Program-made: the position numbers and the translations under genes
Virus record (IMG/VR): IMGVR_UViG_3300030101_001390
Location: 1-24,474 of that record
DNA length: 24,474 nt
From: a virus
Strand: one strand, 5' to 3'
Shown: one piece after another, positions 1 through 5,082 of the stretch
Layout: the number at the start of each line of letters is the position of its first letter
Position numbering within the stretch: the stretch's first letter is position 1
The notes under the pieces: model-generated
Told to the model about the DNA's origin: nothing
Database searches by the model: none
The model's input: the letters and a program-made list of their open reading frames with translations, nothing else

Positions 1-35
1 GTTTATAGAAAAACACCAAAATTGTAAAAAAAATC

Positions 36-64
36 TTGACAAATCGATAAATTGACGCTACCAT
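36..64 (+). promoter_or_regulatory. sigma70-type promoter of a candidate small RNA
   Basis: A perfect -35 box TTGACA lies at 36-41, followed by a 17-base spacer and a -10-like TACCAT at 59-64 (four of six consensus bases). No protein gene follows; a rho-independent terminator ends the possible transcript about 90 bases later. The -35 box and spacing are good and the -10 is mediocre. Confidence 0.45.
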
Positions 65-70
65 AGGTCC

Positions 71-161
71 AAGACCTGCCGGGGTAAACCCCCTGTCTAC
101 CTACAGGTCCCCCTAATGGTTCGCAAAATGGTCCCCGCTGGTCTTCCGGTGGGGCTTTTTT
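71..161 (+). ncRNA. candidate small structured RNA
   Basis: The stretch between the promoter at 36-64 and the terminator at 133-161 contains no credible reading frame but has strong secondary structure. GACCTG (73-78) pairs with CAGGTC (104-109) and encloses a GGGG/CCCC hairpin (81-84 with 89-92, TAAA loop). A single-stranded-looking segment at 110-132 contains GGTTCGCAAAAT, and the terminator hairpin closes the RNA. It does not fold as a tRNA and I do not recognise a known family. Seven bases (TGGTTCG, 117-123) are complementary to CGAACCA just before the start codon of the gene at 592-837, so control of early-gene translation is conceivable. That is inference only. Confidence 0.35.
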
Positions 162-188
162 GTTGGGTACCCTAGAGGTTCGCAAAAT
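118..188. repeat. two direct copies of GGTTCGCAAAAT
   Basis: The 12-mer GGTTCGCAAAAT occurs exactly at 118-129 and 177-188, with starts 59 bases apart, on either side of the rightward terminator. A chance pair of 12-mers this close is unlikely. The role is unknown: a protein-binding site, RNA element or origin iteron are all possible. Confidence 0.6.
133..161 (+). terminator. rho-independent terminator, rightward
   Basis: CCCCGCTGG (133-141) pairs with CCGGTGGGG (146-154) over nine pairs, two of them G-U, with a TCTT loop. C and six Ts (156-161) follow directly. On the opposite strand there is no comparable T-run, so it acts on rightward transcripts. Confidence 0.75.
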
Positions 189-534
189 ACCCTGTATGGA
201 TAACCTTAAAAATAGAAAAAATATGTCGGGATTGCATAGCAAATGGCAGGGGGGTGGGGTGTCCCTCGCGTACCCGCGCACAGCCAAATATTTTTATTAA
301 CATCGGTGAGGCCGTTGGTTCTGGTCGTATAACCTAGCGGCACCCATCCCCCGAACACACACTAACCCCTGCGAACATATGCGCACCCACATGCGCCCGT
401 GTAATTAATTTGTCATATTGTAAACTTTAGGGGGTGGCCTTTTGGTGGTAAAAATGCGCAGCAATTCCACACAATACACAACCCAAAACCACAAGGGATT
501 ACTGCCAGTTAGTCCGGATAAATACATGCCGGAC
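189..534. other. intergenic region without a recognisable gene
   Basis: I see no protein gene here; the long leftward frame over 3-287 runs through structured RNA and terminator sequence and looks spurious. Noted elements are a G-rich tract near 245-259, three copies of ATGCGC (379-384, 391-396, 454-459), an AT-rich patch near 287-300, and an inverted repeat GTCCGG/CCGGAC (512-517 with 529-534) next to the T-tract of the leftward terminator. Such a region could hold an origin or packaging signal, but nothing decides this. Confidence 0.4.
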
Positions 535-565
535 AAAAAAAGACCCCCACCGAATAGGCAGGGGT
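535..565 (-). terminator. rho-independent terminator of the leftward early operon
   Basis: Read on the minus strand, ACCCCTGCC (565-557) pairs with GGTGGGGGT (551-543) over nine pairs with two G-U, around a five-base loop. C and seven Ts (541-535) follow. It lies 27 bases beyond the last leftward gene and resembles the rightward terminator at 133-161 in design. Confidence 0.85.
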
Positions 566-591
566 AAGTCTAGGGAGGAAATGGTAAGGTG

Positions 592-837
592 TTATTCGCT
601 GCTATCTGGCTTGTAGGTAAGCTGCAGCCGCGCCACCGTTCGAGGGCTGTCGGTCGCGAATGTGTAGTGGTCGAAGCCGCACATACGCAAAAAGTCTTTT
701 AAACCTTTGAGCTGGAGTTCAAGGGCTTCAACCTGCCCAAGTATAACCGCCTGCTCTTGGGTAGTCATTACAACAAGCTTCTTTGCCTCGTCAGCATTGA
801 AAGTTTCATCGTTAATGTTAAGGGTTGATTTAATCAT
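592..837 (-). CDS. small hypothetical phage protein (81 aa)
   Basis: I do not recognise this 81-residue protein. It has a central stretch (about residues 24-50) rich in Gln, Glu and Leu that looks helical and possibly coiled-coil, and no Cys pair or membrane segment. It is the last gene of the leftward operon, just before the terminator at 535-565. The start is supported by a strong Shine-Dalgarno in GAAGGAACCGAACCA directly before ATG. This leader is almost identical to the one in front of the gene at 3352-3588. A hairpin at 864-887 precedes it. Its position suggests an early accessory function; the real role is unknown. Confidence 0.75.
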   Translation of the reverse strand: MIKSTLNINDETFNADEAKKLVVMTTQEQAVILGQVEALELQLKGLKDFLRMCGFDHYTFATDSPRTVARLQLTYKPDSSE

Positions 838-852
838 TGGTTCGGTTCCTTC
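838..852 (-). promoter_or_regulatory. shared ribosome-binding leader, copy 1
   Basis: The minus-strand sequence GAAGGAACCGAACCA immediately precedes the ATG at 837. It matches the leader at 3603-3589 in 14 of 15 bases and a shorter form at 1421-1410 (GAAGGGAACCGA). Identity beyond the Shine-Dalgarno core suggests a common translation signal or binding site. Confidence 0.6.
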
Positions 853-863
853 TTACAAGTTAA

Positions 864-887
864 TGGGGACAAGCTGCCCCGTCCCCA
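864..887 (-). promoter_or_regulatory. hairpin in the leader of the 81-aa gene
   Basis: TGGGGAC (864-870) and GTCCCCA (881-887) form a perfect seven-pair stem with a ten-base loop, about 27 bases upstream of the start codon at 837. No T-run follows on either strand, so it is not a terminator. It could be an RNA processing, stability or operator element. Confidence 0.45.
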
Positions 888-911
888 TCATTGTTATACT
901 AAGCTTTCGAG

Positions 912-1295
912 TTATGCAACAAGTTTATAAGCTGATTTGGCACCCTTACGAAAAACGGTTTCTATTTTGTAACCTTTTTCTCGCAAGGTCTTTATGCCCG
1001 TATAAACTGACCCAACAGTCATTCCAGTTTCACGAATAAGCGTGTCTTTGTTCACGGCATATGTGCGACTGTGTAGGCAACGGTAAAGCTTACCAAGCTT
1101 ACTGCCGGAATGAAAACCGCGCCGCTGCCGGACAGATTTCGCCGCATGGCGTGTTTTTTCCCCATTCTTATCCGCGAACAGTTCTTTGGATAATTGGGTT
1201 AAAACCTTTTGCCGCTCGTCCTGCCGATAGTATTCTTCAACACGGTCAGCTAAATAACGAAATTCTTCAATTAGATGGTTTGGAAGTGTACTCAT
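912..1295 (-). CDS. winged-helix DNA-binding protein, probable regulator
   Basis: This 127-residue protein is basic in the middle (about residues 43-73) and ends in what reads as a winged helix-turn-helix. Residues 83-110 contain TLIRETGMTVGSVYTGIKTL, with the turn around GMTV, followed by a short beta-like wing up to SAYKLVA at the C-terminus. The N-terminal 40 residues are acidic and helical, perhaps for dimerisation. It sits in the leftward early block between a membrane micro-ORF (1329-1409) and the gene at 592-837. A small hairpin (GGGC/GCCC, 1313-1322) precedes its start, with a weak purine-rich site AGAAAGAAA. It is probably a transcriptional regulator of phage or host genes; the target is unknown. 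Confidence 0.65.
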   Translation of the reverse strand: MSTLPNHLIEEFRYLADRVEEYYRQDERQKVLTQLSKELFADKNGEKTRHAAKSVRQRRGFHSGSKLGKLYRCLHSRTYAVNKDTLIRETGMTVGSVYTGIKTLREKGYKIETVFRKGAKSAYKLVA

Positions 1296-1328
1296 TGGTT
1301 TATTTCTTTCTGGGCAATGCCCGTTGGT

Positions 1329-1409
1329 TTACACAATAAAGACCGCGTATATTATTGTTATTATCAAAGCAACGGTCAAACTTCGATATATTACATATAA
1401 AGCTTCCAT
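1329..1409 (-). CDS. 26-residue single-span membrane peptide (candidate)
   Basis: ATG at 1409 opens a 26-codon frame ending at TAA (1331-1329). The peptide starts MEALYVIYRS and continues with about 16 mostly aliphatic residues to the C-terminus, so it would be a single membrane span with almost no soluble part. The ATG is preceded by GAAGGGAACCGA (1421-1410), the leader also seen before 837 and 3588, which is the main reason to believe it is translated. A -10-like TATAAT lies upstream on the minus strand (1441-1436) without a good -35. It might be a host-membrane effector; short size keeps confidence moderate. Confidence 0.45.
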   Translation of the reverse strand: MEALYVIYRSLTVALIITIIYAVFIV

Positions 1410-1463
1410 TCGGTTCCCTTCATATCACAAAGAAGATTATATAAATGAGCAACGTTTCGAGCA

Positions 1464-2471
1464 TCATGCCGCTGCCCGTTGTTCTGCCCATGTCCAGCAT
1501 GGCGACTCAATAACAGTCCGAACCATGTCATTTCGGGTTCGCTGGACATTGGCAACGTTCTGGGTTGTTCGTCCAGACTGGTAACCCTTGCCCGTTTTTG
1601 GGTCTGTCCACTCTTCGTTGGTATGAGTTGCCCAATGGGTCAAAGCATTATATGCCGCCCACATAGTCTGCCCCAATTCCTGCTTTTCCTTATCGAACAA
1701 GTAAAGCAAGTTGTTCATCAGGCGTTCATTAACTGGCTTTCCCTGCCCTGCCTCAACTGCTCGACTGGATTTGTAACAGATGGATTTAGCCAACAATTCG
1801 GCAAAGGCTTCATCAGTAAACTTGGCACCTGCCCACAAGTTCATCTTGTCGCGCTGCCCCGTCCACATTTCAAGGGAACCGCCGGCCTTACTAATAAGGG
1901 CATCGGGGGACAAGTTCTTCGTATGCTTTGCCTTTTGGTGATATGCCTTTTCACCACCAAACACTAGCGTATTACGGCACAAGTCACGATAGGCACCGGA
2001 AAACACTTGAAAAGACCATGACATGTCCACCGAATTGAAAACATCCATGCGGCAATTCACACGGTCGGTTGAATCCCCAACTGTGGTTTGTAGGTCATTA
2101 AAGTGGATTGTTCGATGCGCTCGCAGCCCGTCGTTATACACCCTGTCAATTACCTTTACATTCGACAAGGGTAAGTCGGTCTCTTGCAGCAATTCAGCCT
2201 GCCGCCGGAATAGTTTATCATGCGGAACCAAATTGTAAGTTCTGCCTATTGGCCTAGTGTTCAGGATTGCACCGGATGCGGTATTTTGTAGGGCTGAATA
2301 TTCTGGCATAGGTACTGGTTCGCACACCTCATATGGGTGTGTATCACGTGTTGTTATTGCCTCGATTGGCACCCTCTGGACAGAGCCGCGACGGGTAAAC
2401 AATTCGATGTTTGAAGGGTCGTTATGTTCAATAACGTTTAGGTCTGTGTTTACTTCTATTAAGTCGAACAT
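1464..2471 (-). CDS. DUF932 family phage/plasmid-like protein
   Basis: The 335-residue product matches my memory of the DUF932 (phage/plasmid-like TIGR03299) family, about the usual length. Family-like features are the early GRTYNLVPHDKLF segment (residues 77-88), the central NSVDMSWSFQVFSGAYRDLC (146-165) and the following RNTLVFGG, which corresponds to the family's conserved R-x2-C-x-N-x-L element. The function of the family is unsettled; it is common on phages and plasmids near replication and anti-host genes. I chose ATG 2471 because GAAAGGAAC lies just upstream. A longer in-frame start at 2546 would add 25 residues and lacks a visible ribosome-binding site. A hairpin at 2496-2512 precedes the leader. 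Confidence 0.8.
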   Translation of the reverse strand: MFDLIEVNTDLNVIEHNDPSNIELFTRRGSVQRVPIEAITTRDTHPYEVCEPVPMPEYSALQNTASGAILNTRPIGRTYNLVPHDKLFRRQAELLQETDLPLSNVKVIDRVYNDGLRAHRTIHFNDLQTTVGDSTDRVNCRMDVFNSVDMSWSFQVFSGAYRDLCRNTLVFGGEKAYHQKAKHTKNLSPDALISKAGGSLEMWTGQRDKMNLWAGAKFTDEAFAELLAKSICYKSSRAVEAGQGKPVNERLMNNLLYLFDKEKQELGQTMWAAYNALTHWATHTNEEWTDPKTGKGYQSGRTTQNVANVQRTRNDMVRTVIESPCWTWAEQRAAA

Positions 2472-2495
2472 ATCAATGTTCCTTTCGTTTTGGTT

Positions 2496-2512
2496 AACGG
2501 GACAACCCCGTT
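2496..2512 (-). promoter_or_regulatory. hairpin in the leader of the DUF932 gene
   Basis: AACGGG (2496-2501) pairs with CCCGTT (2507-2512) around a five-base loop, 25 bases before the ATG at 2471 and just upstream of the Shine-Dalgarno. It is placed like the hairpin at 864-887. There is no T-tract, so it is not a terminator. Confidence 0.4.
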
Positions 2513-2574
2513 GGACTGTTATTGCACCTGCTGCCAGATGCGTCAAGGTAATTCATTTTTTACCTTATTACATA

Positions 2575-2736
2575 CTAACACATGATTCTCGATAGTTGAC
2601 GTTGTGGGACAAAAAAAATGGATGCCGCCCCGCGACTCGCGACACCCGTTGCTAATACCGCACCCAGTCCCCCCCGAACCAATAAGGACACTGCAAGTAA
2701 CATACTAGCCCCAATAAAAAAGTTTAACGTGGGCAT
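2575..2736 (-). CDS. 53-residue hydrophobic micro-protein (candidate)
   Basis: ATG at 2736, five bases after the stop of the upstream gene (2741-2743), opens a 53-codon frame ending at TAG (2577-2575). Residues 5-20 (NFFIGASMLLAVSLLV) form one clear membrane segment. A glycine/alanine-rich second half follows, with a basic tail. It fills most of the 269-base gap between the HhH-like gene and the DUF932 gene, and its close spacing to the upstream gene fits the operon. The ribosome-binding site is weak (GGGAT about 14 bases upstream), so it may be non-coding spacer instead. Confidence 0.35.
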   Translation of the reverse strand: MPTLNFFIGASMLLAVSLLVRGGLGAVLATGVASRGAASIFFVPQRQLSRIMC

Positions 2737-2740
2737 TTTG

Positions 2741-3355
2741 TCATGTTATCCCATAACGGTCACGCCATACTCGCCACGTTATTGCCTGCAATTGGTAAGG
2801 CATTATCCCGGCATCGTTCGCAGCTTCCTTGTAAGCTTCCTGTAATGCCTTGTATTCACGCACCCCAATATTTGTTCGGTCGTCAGTTAATCCGATACGT
2901 TCATTATAAGCAATGTTTCGTGCGTGACCGTCTATAGTAACGTTGAACTCGCCCATAATGTCACAAAAGAACGACGTTATTTTTTGTCCCTTCAGCATAG
3001 CCTTTGCCCCATTGTAGGTTGGACGTTCTGCCAATATGCCCCAAGCCTTCTTTTTCATAGCGTGGTAAGTTGACACTTTTACGGAATCAATACCATCACC
3101 CCTGAGAAATGCACCGATTAAAGCATCGGCATTTTTAACGTTACGTTGCCATTTGTTATTTGGCGACAATGCAGAAATAACGGCCACCACGAGATAAACG
3201 CCTATCCCGTATTTATTGCCGATATCATACGCAGCATCGTAGGCCGCAGCATACCACGCCATGCCGCCTTGTATCTGTACTGGGTCGGCATCTAAATAGC
3301 AGTGGGTAATATTAGAGACTAGTTTTTTGTGAGCTAGTTTAGTTGGTCGTTTCAT
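2741..3355 (-). CDS. HhH-GPD (DNA glycosylase)-like phage protein
   Basis: This 204-residue protein carries the pattern of a helix-hairpin-helix DNA glycosylase-like domain. The segment GQKITSFFCDIMGEFNVTID (residues 123-142) followed by GHARNIAY and RIGL can be laid over the endonuclease III stretch that runs from its hairpin through VDTH to the next helix. In that alignment Asp142 of VTIDGHA takes the place of the catalytic aspartate. An earlier conserved-looking block is ISALSPNNKWQRN (60-72). No iron-sulphur cysteine cluster is present. Similar proteins occur in tailed phages without a known role. Base repair, modified-base handling or mere DNA binding are all possible. Its ATG overlaps the stop of the upstream gene by four bases (3352-3355), so the two are translationally coupled. 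Confidence 0.55.
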   Translation of the reverse strand: MKRPTKLAHKKLVSNITHCYLDADPVQIQGGMAWYAAAYDAAYDIGNKYGIGVYLVVAVISALSPNNKWQRNVKNADALIGAFLRGDGIDSVKVSTYHAMKKKAWGILAERPTYNGAKAMLKGQKITSFFCDIMGEFNVTIDGHARNIAYNERIGLTDDRTNIGVREYKALQEAYKEAANDAGIMPYQLQAITWRVWRDRYGIT

Positions 3356-3588
3356 CGTATTGTTTCCCCCGTATGAATCCAGACTGGCGCGTCGGTTTCA
3401 ATCCAAACTTTAGCACCACAAGATAAAGGTTTATTTGGGGAATATACCACCCGCGACAAACCGTCAATTTCCGCTGCATAGGTGTAGTGATTGCTTTTAC
3501 TGGTCTTAACAGTAATTACGGGTTCGTGCGTTCCATTCTTAGCATTAGCACGAATCACGTGTTGGTTTATATGTATTCGTTTTTTCAT
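3352..3588 (-). CDS. small conserved phage protein (78 aa), function unknown
   Basis: The 78-residue protein begins with a His/Asn/Arg-rich strand (IHINQHVIRANAKNG) and ends with SPNKPLSCGAKVWIETDAPV. From memory this pattern recurs in a small protein family found in many tailed phages, with no known function. It looks all-beta, with a single Cys. The start is marked by the leader GAAGGAACCGAACCG (3603-3589), nearly the same as before the 592-837 gene. It overlaps the next gene by ATGA, and the two are probably translated together. Confidence 0.7.
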   Translation of the reverse strand: MKKRIHINQHVIRANAKNGTHEPVITVKTSKSNHYTYAAEIDGLSRVVYSPNKPLSCGAKVWIETDAPVWIHTGETIR

Positions 3589-3603
3589 CGGTTCGGTTCC
3601 TTC
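3589..3603 (-). promoter_or_regulatory. shared ribosome-binding leader, copy 2
   Basis: GAAGGAACCGAACCG directly precedes the ATG at 3588 and differs in one base from the leader at 852-838. A second AAGGAATCCAACC lies about 25 bases further upstream, so the element appears duplicated here. Confidence 0.55.
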
Positions 3604-3625
3604 GTTGGTTTAGGTTGGATTCCTT

Positions 3626-3835
3626 TTAATGGTAGTTTTTGGCGCGGTCAAGTGTTTTTAATTTATCGCGCAATCTTTCTAAATAGCATTTTAGACAATA
3701 AAAAAACTTGTCCATGACAACAACGTTAGCGAGTTCCCAACAAATGCAGCATTTATGTTCCGGATTTAACGTGGGGTTTTTGTCTCGTTTTAACGTGAGA
3801 GATTTGTCAAGTTTTTTGCGTGGGGGATTTGTCAT
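3626..3835 (-). CDS. small four-cysteine zinc-ribbon protein
   Basis: The 69-residue protein has Cys29-x2-Cys32 (within HKCCICWE) and Cys47-x2-Cys50 (YCLKCY), the spacing of a small zinc ribbon. A lysine-rich N-terminus and C-terminus fit nucleic-acid or protein binding. The N-terminal arm has two eight-residue repeats, DKSLTLKR and DKNPTLNP, encoded by imperfect 24-25-base DNA repeats (3767-3833). The start overlaps the upstream stop as ATGA (3832-3835). The specific partner is unknown. Confidence 0.65.
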   Translation of the reverse strand: MTNPPRKKLDKSLTLKRDKNPTLNPEHKCCICWELANVVVMDKFFYCLKCYLERLRDKLKTLDRAKNYH

Positions 3836-4035
3836 TGTTTGTCACTCCAAAATTCATACCACGCATCCGCTAACATTTCGGCGTATTCGGTTTTGTCACG
3901 TACTCCCACCCAATCGCGGTAGGGTTCCATTCCTTGCAAGAACTCTCCAAATTGTTCGCAGCCACCAATGACCTCGTTTGCCTTACACCAAAAGTCTTCT
4001 TCTAGCTGGATTGCCCAGTCGCTCATCTTACTCAT
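3832..4035 (-). CDS. small acidic hypothetical protein (67 aa)
   Basis: I do not recognise this protein. It is acidic and rich in aromatic residues (DFW, YRDW, WYEFW), and looks helical and soluble. The start at 4035 (MSKMSDW) is chosen because GGAG lies eight bases upstream and because this start overlaps the stop of the preceding small gene by eight bases. An in-frame extension to 4095 would run through that gene (4028-4195) in another frame and has no ribosome-binding site. Its stop overlaps the ATG of the zinc-ribbon gene. Confidence 0.65.
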   Translation of the reverse strand: MSKMSDWAIQLEEDFWCKANEVIGGCEQFGEFLQGMEPYRDWVGVRDKTEYAEMLADAWYEFWSDKQ

Positions 4036-4195
4036 TGACTTGCTCCACTGTAATGTCCGGTAAGTATTCGCCGTCGTATTCTTTCCAGTGTCCATCCCAA
4101 TTCATAGCTATTATTCTAGCTTGATTGGCGTTCTCTGCTTCGAGAGTACACACCTCAGTTACGAGATAGCTTCGGGCTACTTCAAATTTTGGCAT
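4028..4195 (-). CDS. 55-residue small phage protein
   Basis: ATG 4195 overlaps the TGA of the upstream gene as TGATG, and the 55-codon frame ends at TAA (4030-4028) inside the start region of the next gene. Both junctions are typical of coupled phage genes. The sequence begins MPKFEVARSYLVTEV and then has an alternating Glu/Ala/Asn stretch and a WDGHWKEYDGEYLPDI segment. This is vaguely like the small beta-rich DpnD/PcfM-type domains often seen in phages, but the likeness is weak. Function unknown. Confidence 0.6.
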   Translation of the reverse strand: MPKFEVARSYLVTEVCTLEAENANQARIIAMNWDGHWKEYDGEYLPDITVEQVNE

Positions 4196-4482
4196 CACCC
4201 ATTCTCCCGCACATCTAGGTTAAATTCATAGCGCAGCTTATCCCTTGCCTCTGCCAATTCTTGCAGGTCATAGGCAGTAACAGCCTTGATGCCACCTAAG
4301 TCTGGATACATGGCGGTGTTTAATATCTCATCTAGCAATTGGTACGCATTGATAACAGCAGCTCGTTGGTCAAGAGACAGCTTGGCTACACGGTCACGGC
4401 GTTGGATACGTTCCTTCTCACGCTTCGATGCCCAATAAGCAATGCGTTCGTCTTGTGTCATATTCTCTAGTTTCTTCGCCAT
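4195..4482 (-). CDS. helical hypothetical protein (95 aa)
   Basis: The 95-residue protein starts MAKKLENMTQDERIAYWASK and is highly charged and helical throughout, with no cysteines or membrane segment. I do not recognise a family. The start at 4482 is preceded by AGGAGA at a good distance; the longer frame from 4530 would cross the promoter-like sequence at 4517-4543. It is probably the first gene of a transcription unit beginning after the terminator at 4547-4580. Its stop is coupled to the next ATG. Confidence 0.7.
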   Translation of the reverse strand: MAKKLENMTQDERIAYWASKREKERIQRRDRVAKLSLDQRAAVINAYQLLDEILNTAMYPDLGGIKAVTAYDLQELAEARDKLRYEFNLDVRENG

Positions 4483-4516
4483 TTGGTTTCTCCTATCTGG
4501 CAGTTGATTAGTAACC

Positions 4517-4543
4517 GATATAGAAAACAACCCCGTCTGTCAA
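4517..4543 (-). promoter_or_regulatory. internal leftward promoter
   Basis: On the minus strand a perfect TTGACA (4543-4538) is followed after 15 bases by TATATC (4522-4517), four of six -10 bases. It lies between the terminator at 4547-4580 and the gene at 4195-4482, so it could restart transcription of the downstream early genes. The spacing is a little short. Confidence 0.5.
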
Positions 4544-4546
4544 CAC

Positions 4547-4580
4547 AAAAAGAAACGGGACTAGAAATTAATCCAGCCCC
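4547..4580 (-). terminator. internal leftward terminator
   Basis: On the minus strand GGGGCTGGA (4580-4572) pairs with TCTAGTCCC (4565-4557) over nine pairs including two G-U, around a six-base loop. GTTTCTTTTT (4556-4547) follows. A second hairpin without a good T-run lies just before it (4608-4626). It separates the first three leftward genes from the rest. Confidence 0.65.
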
Positions 4581-4640
4581 GCTCTTCAACCAACCAACGA
4601 AAGTACAAGGGGTAACCACTCCCCCTGTTCAACCTTACTA

Positions 4641-4898
4641 CTAAGCTACTTCGTAAGGTGTCCTCAGTTTTACCAAAACCTGTTTATGTCTGTCAACCCA
4701 CAAACGACATTCATTTTCACTTTTTCCAACGTAAATTGTGACAAGACGCAAGTAATCTACACAGTCTTTTTTCTTCACCGCTTCCCTGTTTGTCTCGCCA
4801 ATGCGAACAGATGATGCTGGTGTATTGACTGCCCACCTATCGTCCCACTGTCTGCGAACTATTTCTAGCTCAAGTTTTGGGGTTTTCAACGATTCCAT
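4641..4898 (-). CDS. hypothetical protein (85 aa)
   Basis: I do not recognise this 85-residue basic protein. It has two cysteines far apart, no membrane segment and a mixed beta/alpha look (LELEIVRRQW near the start, YLRLVTIYVG in the middle). ATG 4898 is preferred over 4904 because GAGG then sits six bases upstream. It overlaps the ribbon-helix-helix gene upstream by 29 bases in another frame and is followed by the terminator at 4547-4580. Confidence 0.65.
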   Translation of the reverse strand: MESLKTPKLELEIVRRQWDDRWAVNTPASSVRIGETNREAVKKKDCVDYLRLVTIYVGKSENECRLWVDRHKQVLVKLRTPYEVA

Positions 4899-5082
4899 GT
4901 TCATCCTCGTAAGATTCTAAGTAAACGTCTATTGCATCCCGAATCAGGTCAGCTACTGCAACCTGTTCGAGAGAACTCTTTTGCATGTGATGTGCCATGT
5001 ATGCAAGCTTATCATACTGTTGTTCCTTCATCAGTAAATTATATGTCTTGGTAGGTTCAAGTATCTTGTTTGGTCTTGGCAT
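4870..5082 (-). CDS. ribbon-helix-helix regulator
   Basis: The 70-residue protein fits the ribbon-helix-helix (Arc/CopG-like) plan. A short strand segment (TKTYNLLMKE, residues 11-20) is followed by a helix (QQYDKLAYMA), a turn, and a second helix (VADLIRDAIDVYLE, about 43-56) ending in an acidic tail. Such proteins bind DNA as dimers and usually regulate transcription. It lies at the head of the leftward operon next to the divergent control region at 5207-5332, so autoregulation or an early-to-middle switch is plausible. AAGAAGGAAC upstream is a good ribosome-binding site. Its start overlaps the small gene at 5057-5206. Confidence 0.6.
   Translation of the reverse strand: MPRPNKILEPTKTYNLLMKEQQYDKLAYMAHHMQKSSLEQVAVADLIRDAIDVYLESYEDEHGIVENPKT

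Noticed and set aside
118-129. GGTTCGCAAAAT as a tRNA T-arm
   Set aside because: The expected GGTTCGANTCC pattern, an acceptor stem and an anticodon arm cannot be built around either copy. I found no tRNA in the window.
3-287. 94-codon leftward open frame at the left edge
   Set aside because: It runs through the candidate RNA, a terminator and G-rich sequence, is rich in Pro/Arg/Phe without domain sense, and has no ribosome-binding site.
512-534. GTCCGG/CCGGAC hairpin as a rightward terminator
   Set aside because: It is followed by As, not Ts, on the plus strand, and there is no gene to terminate.
2545-2566. AAGGTAA/TTACCTT inverted repeat as a terminator
   Set aside because: No T-run follows the seven-pair AT-rich stem on either strand.
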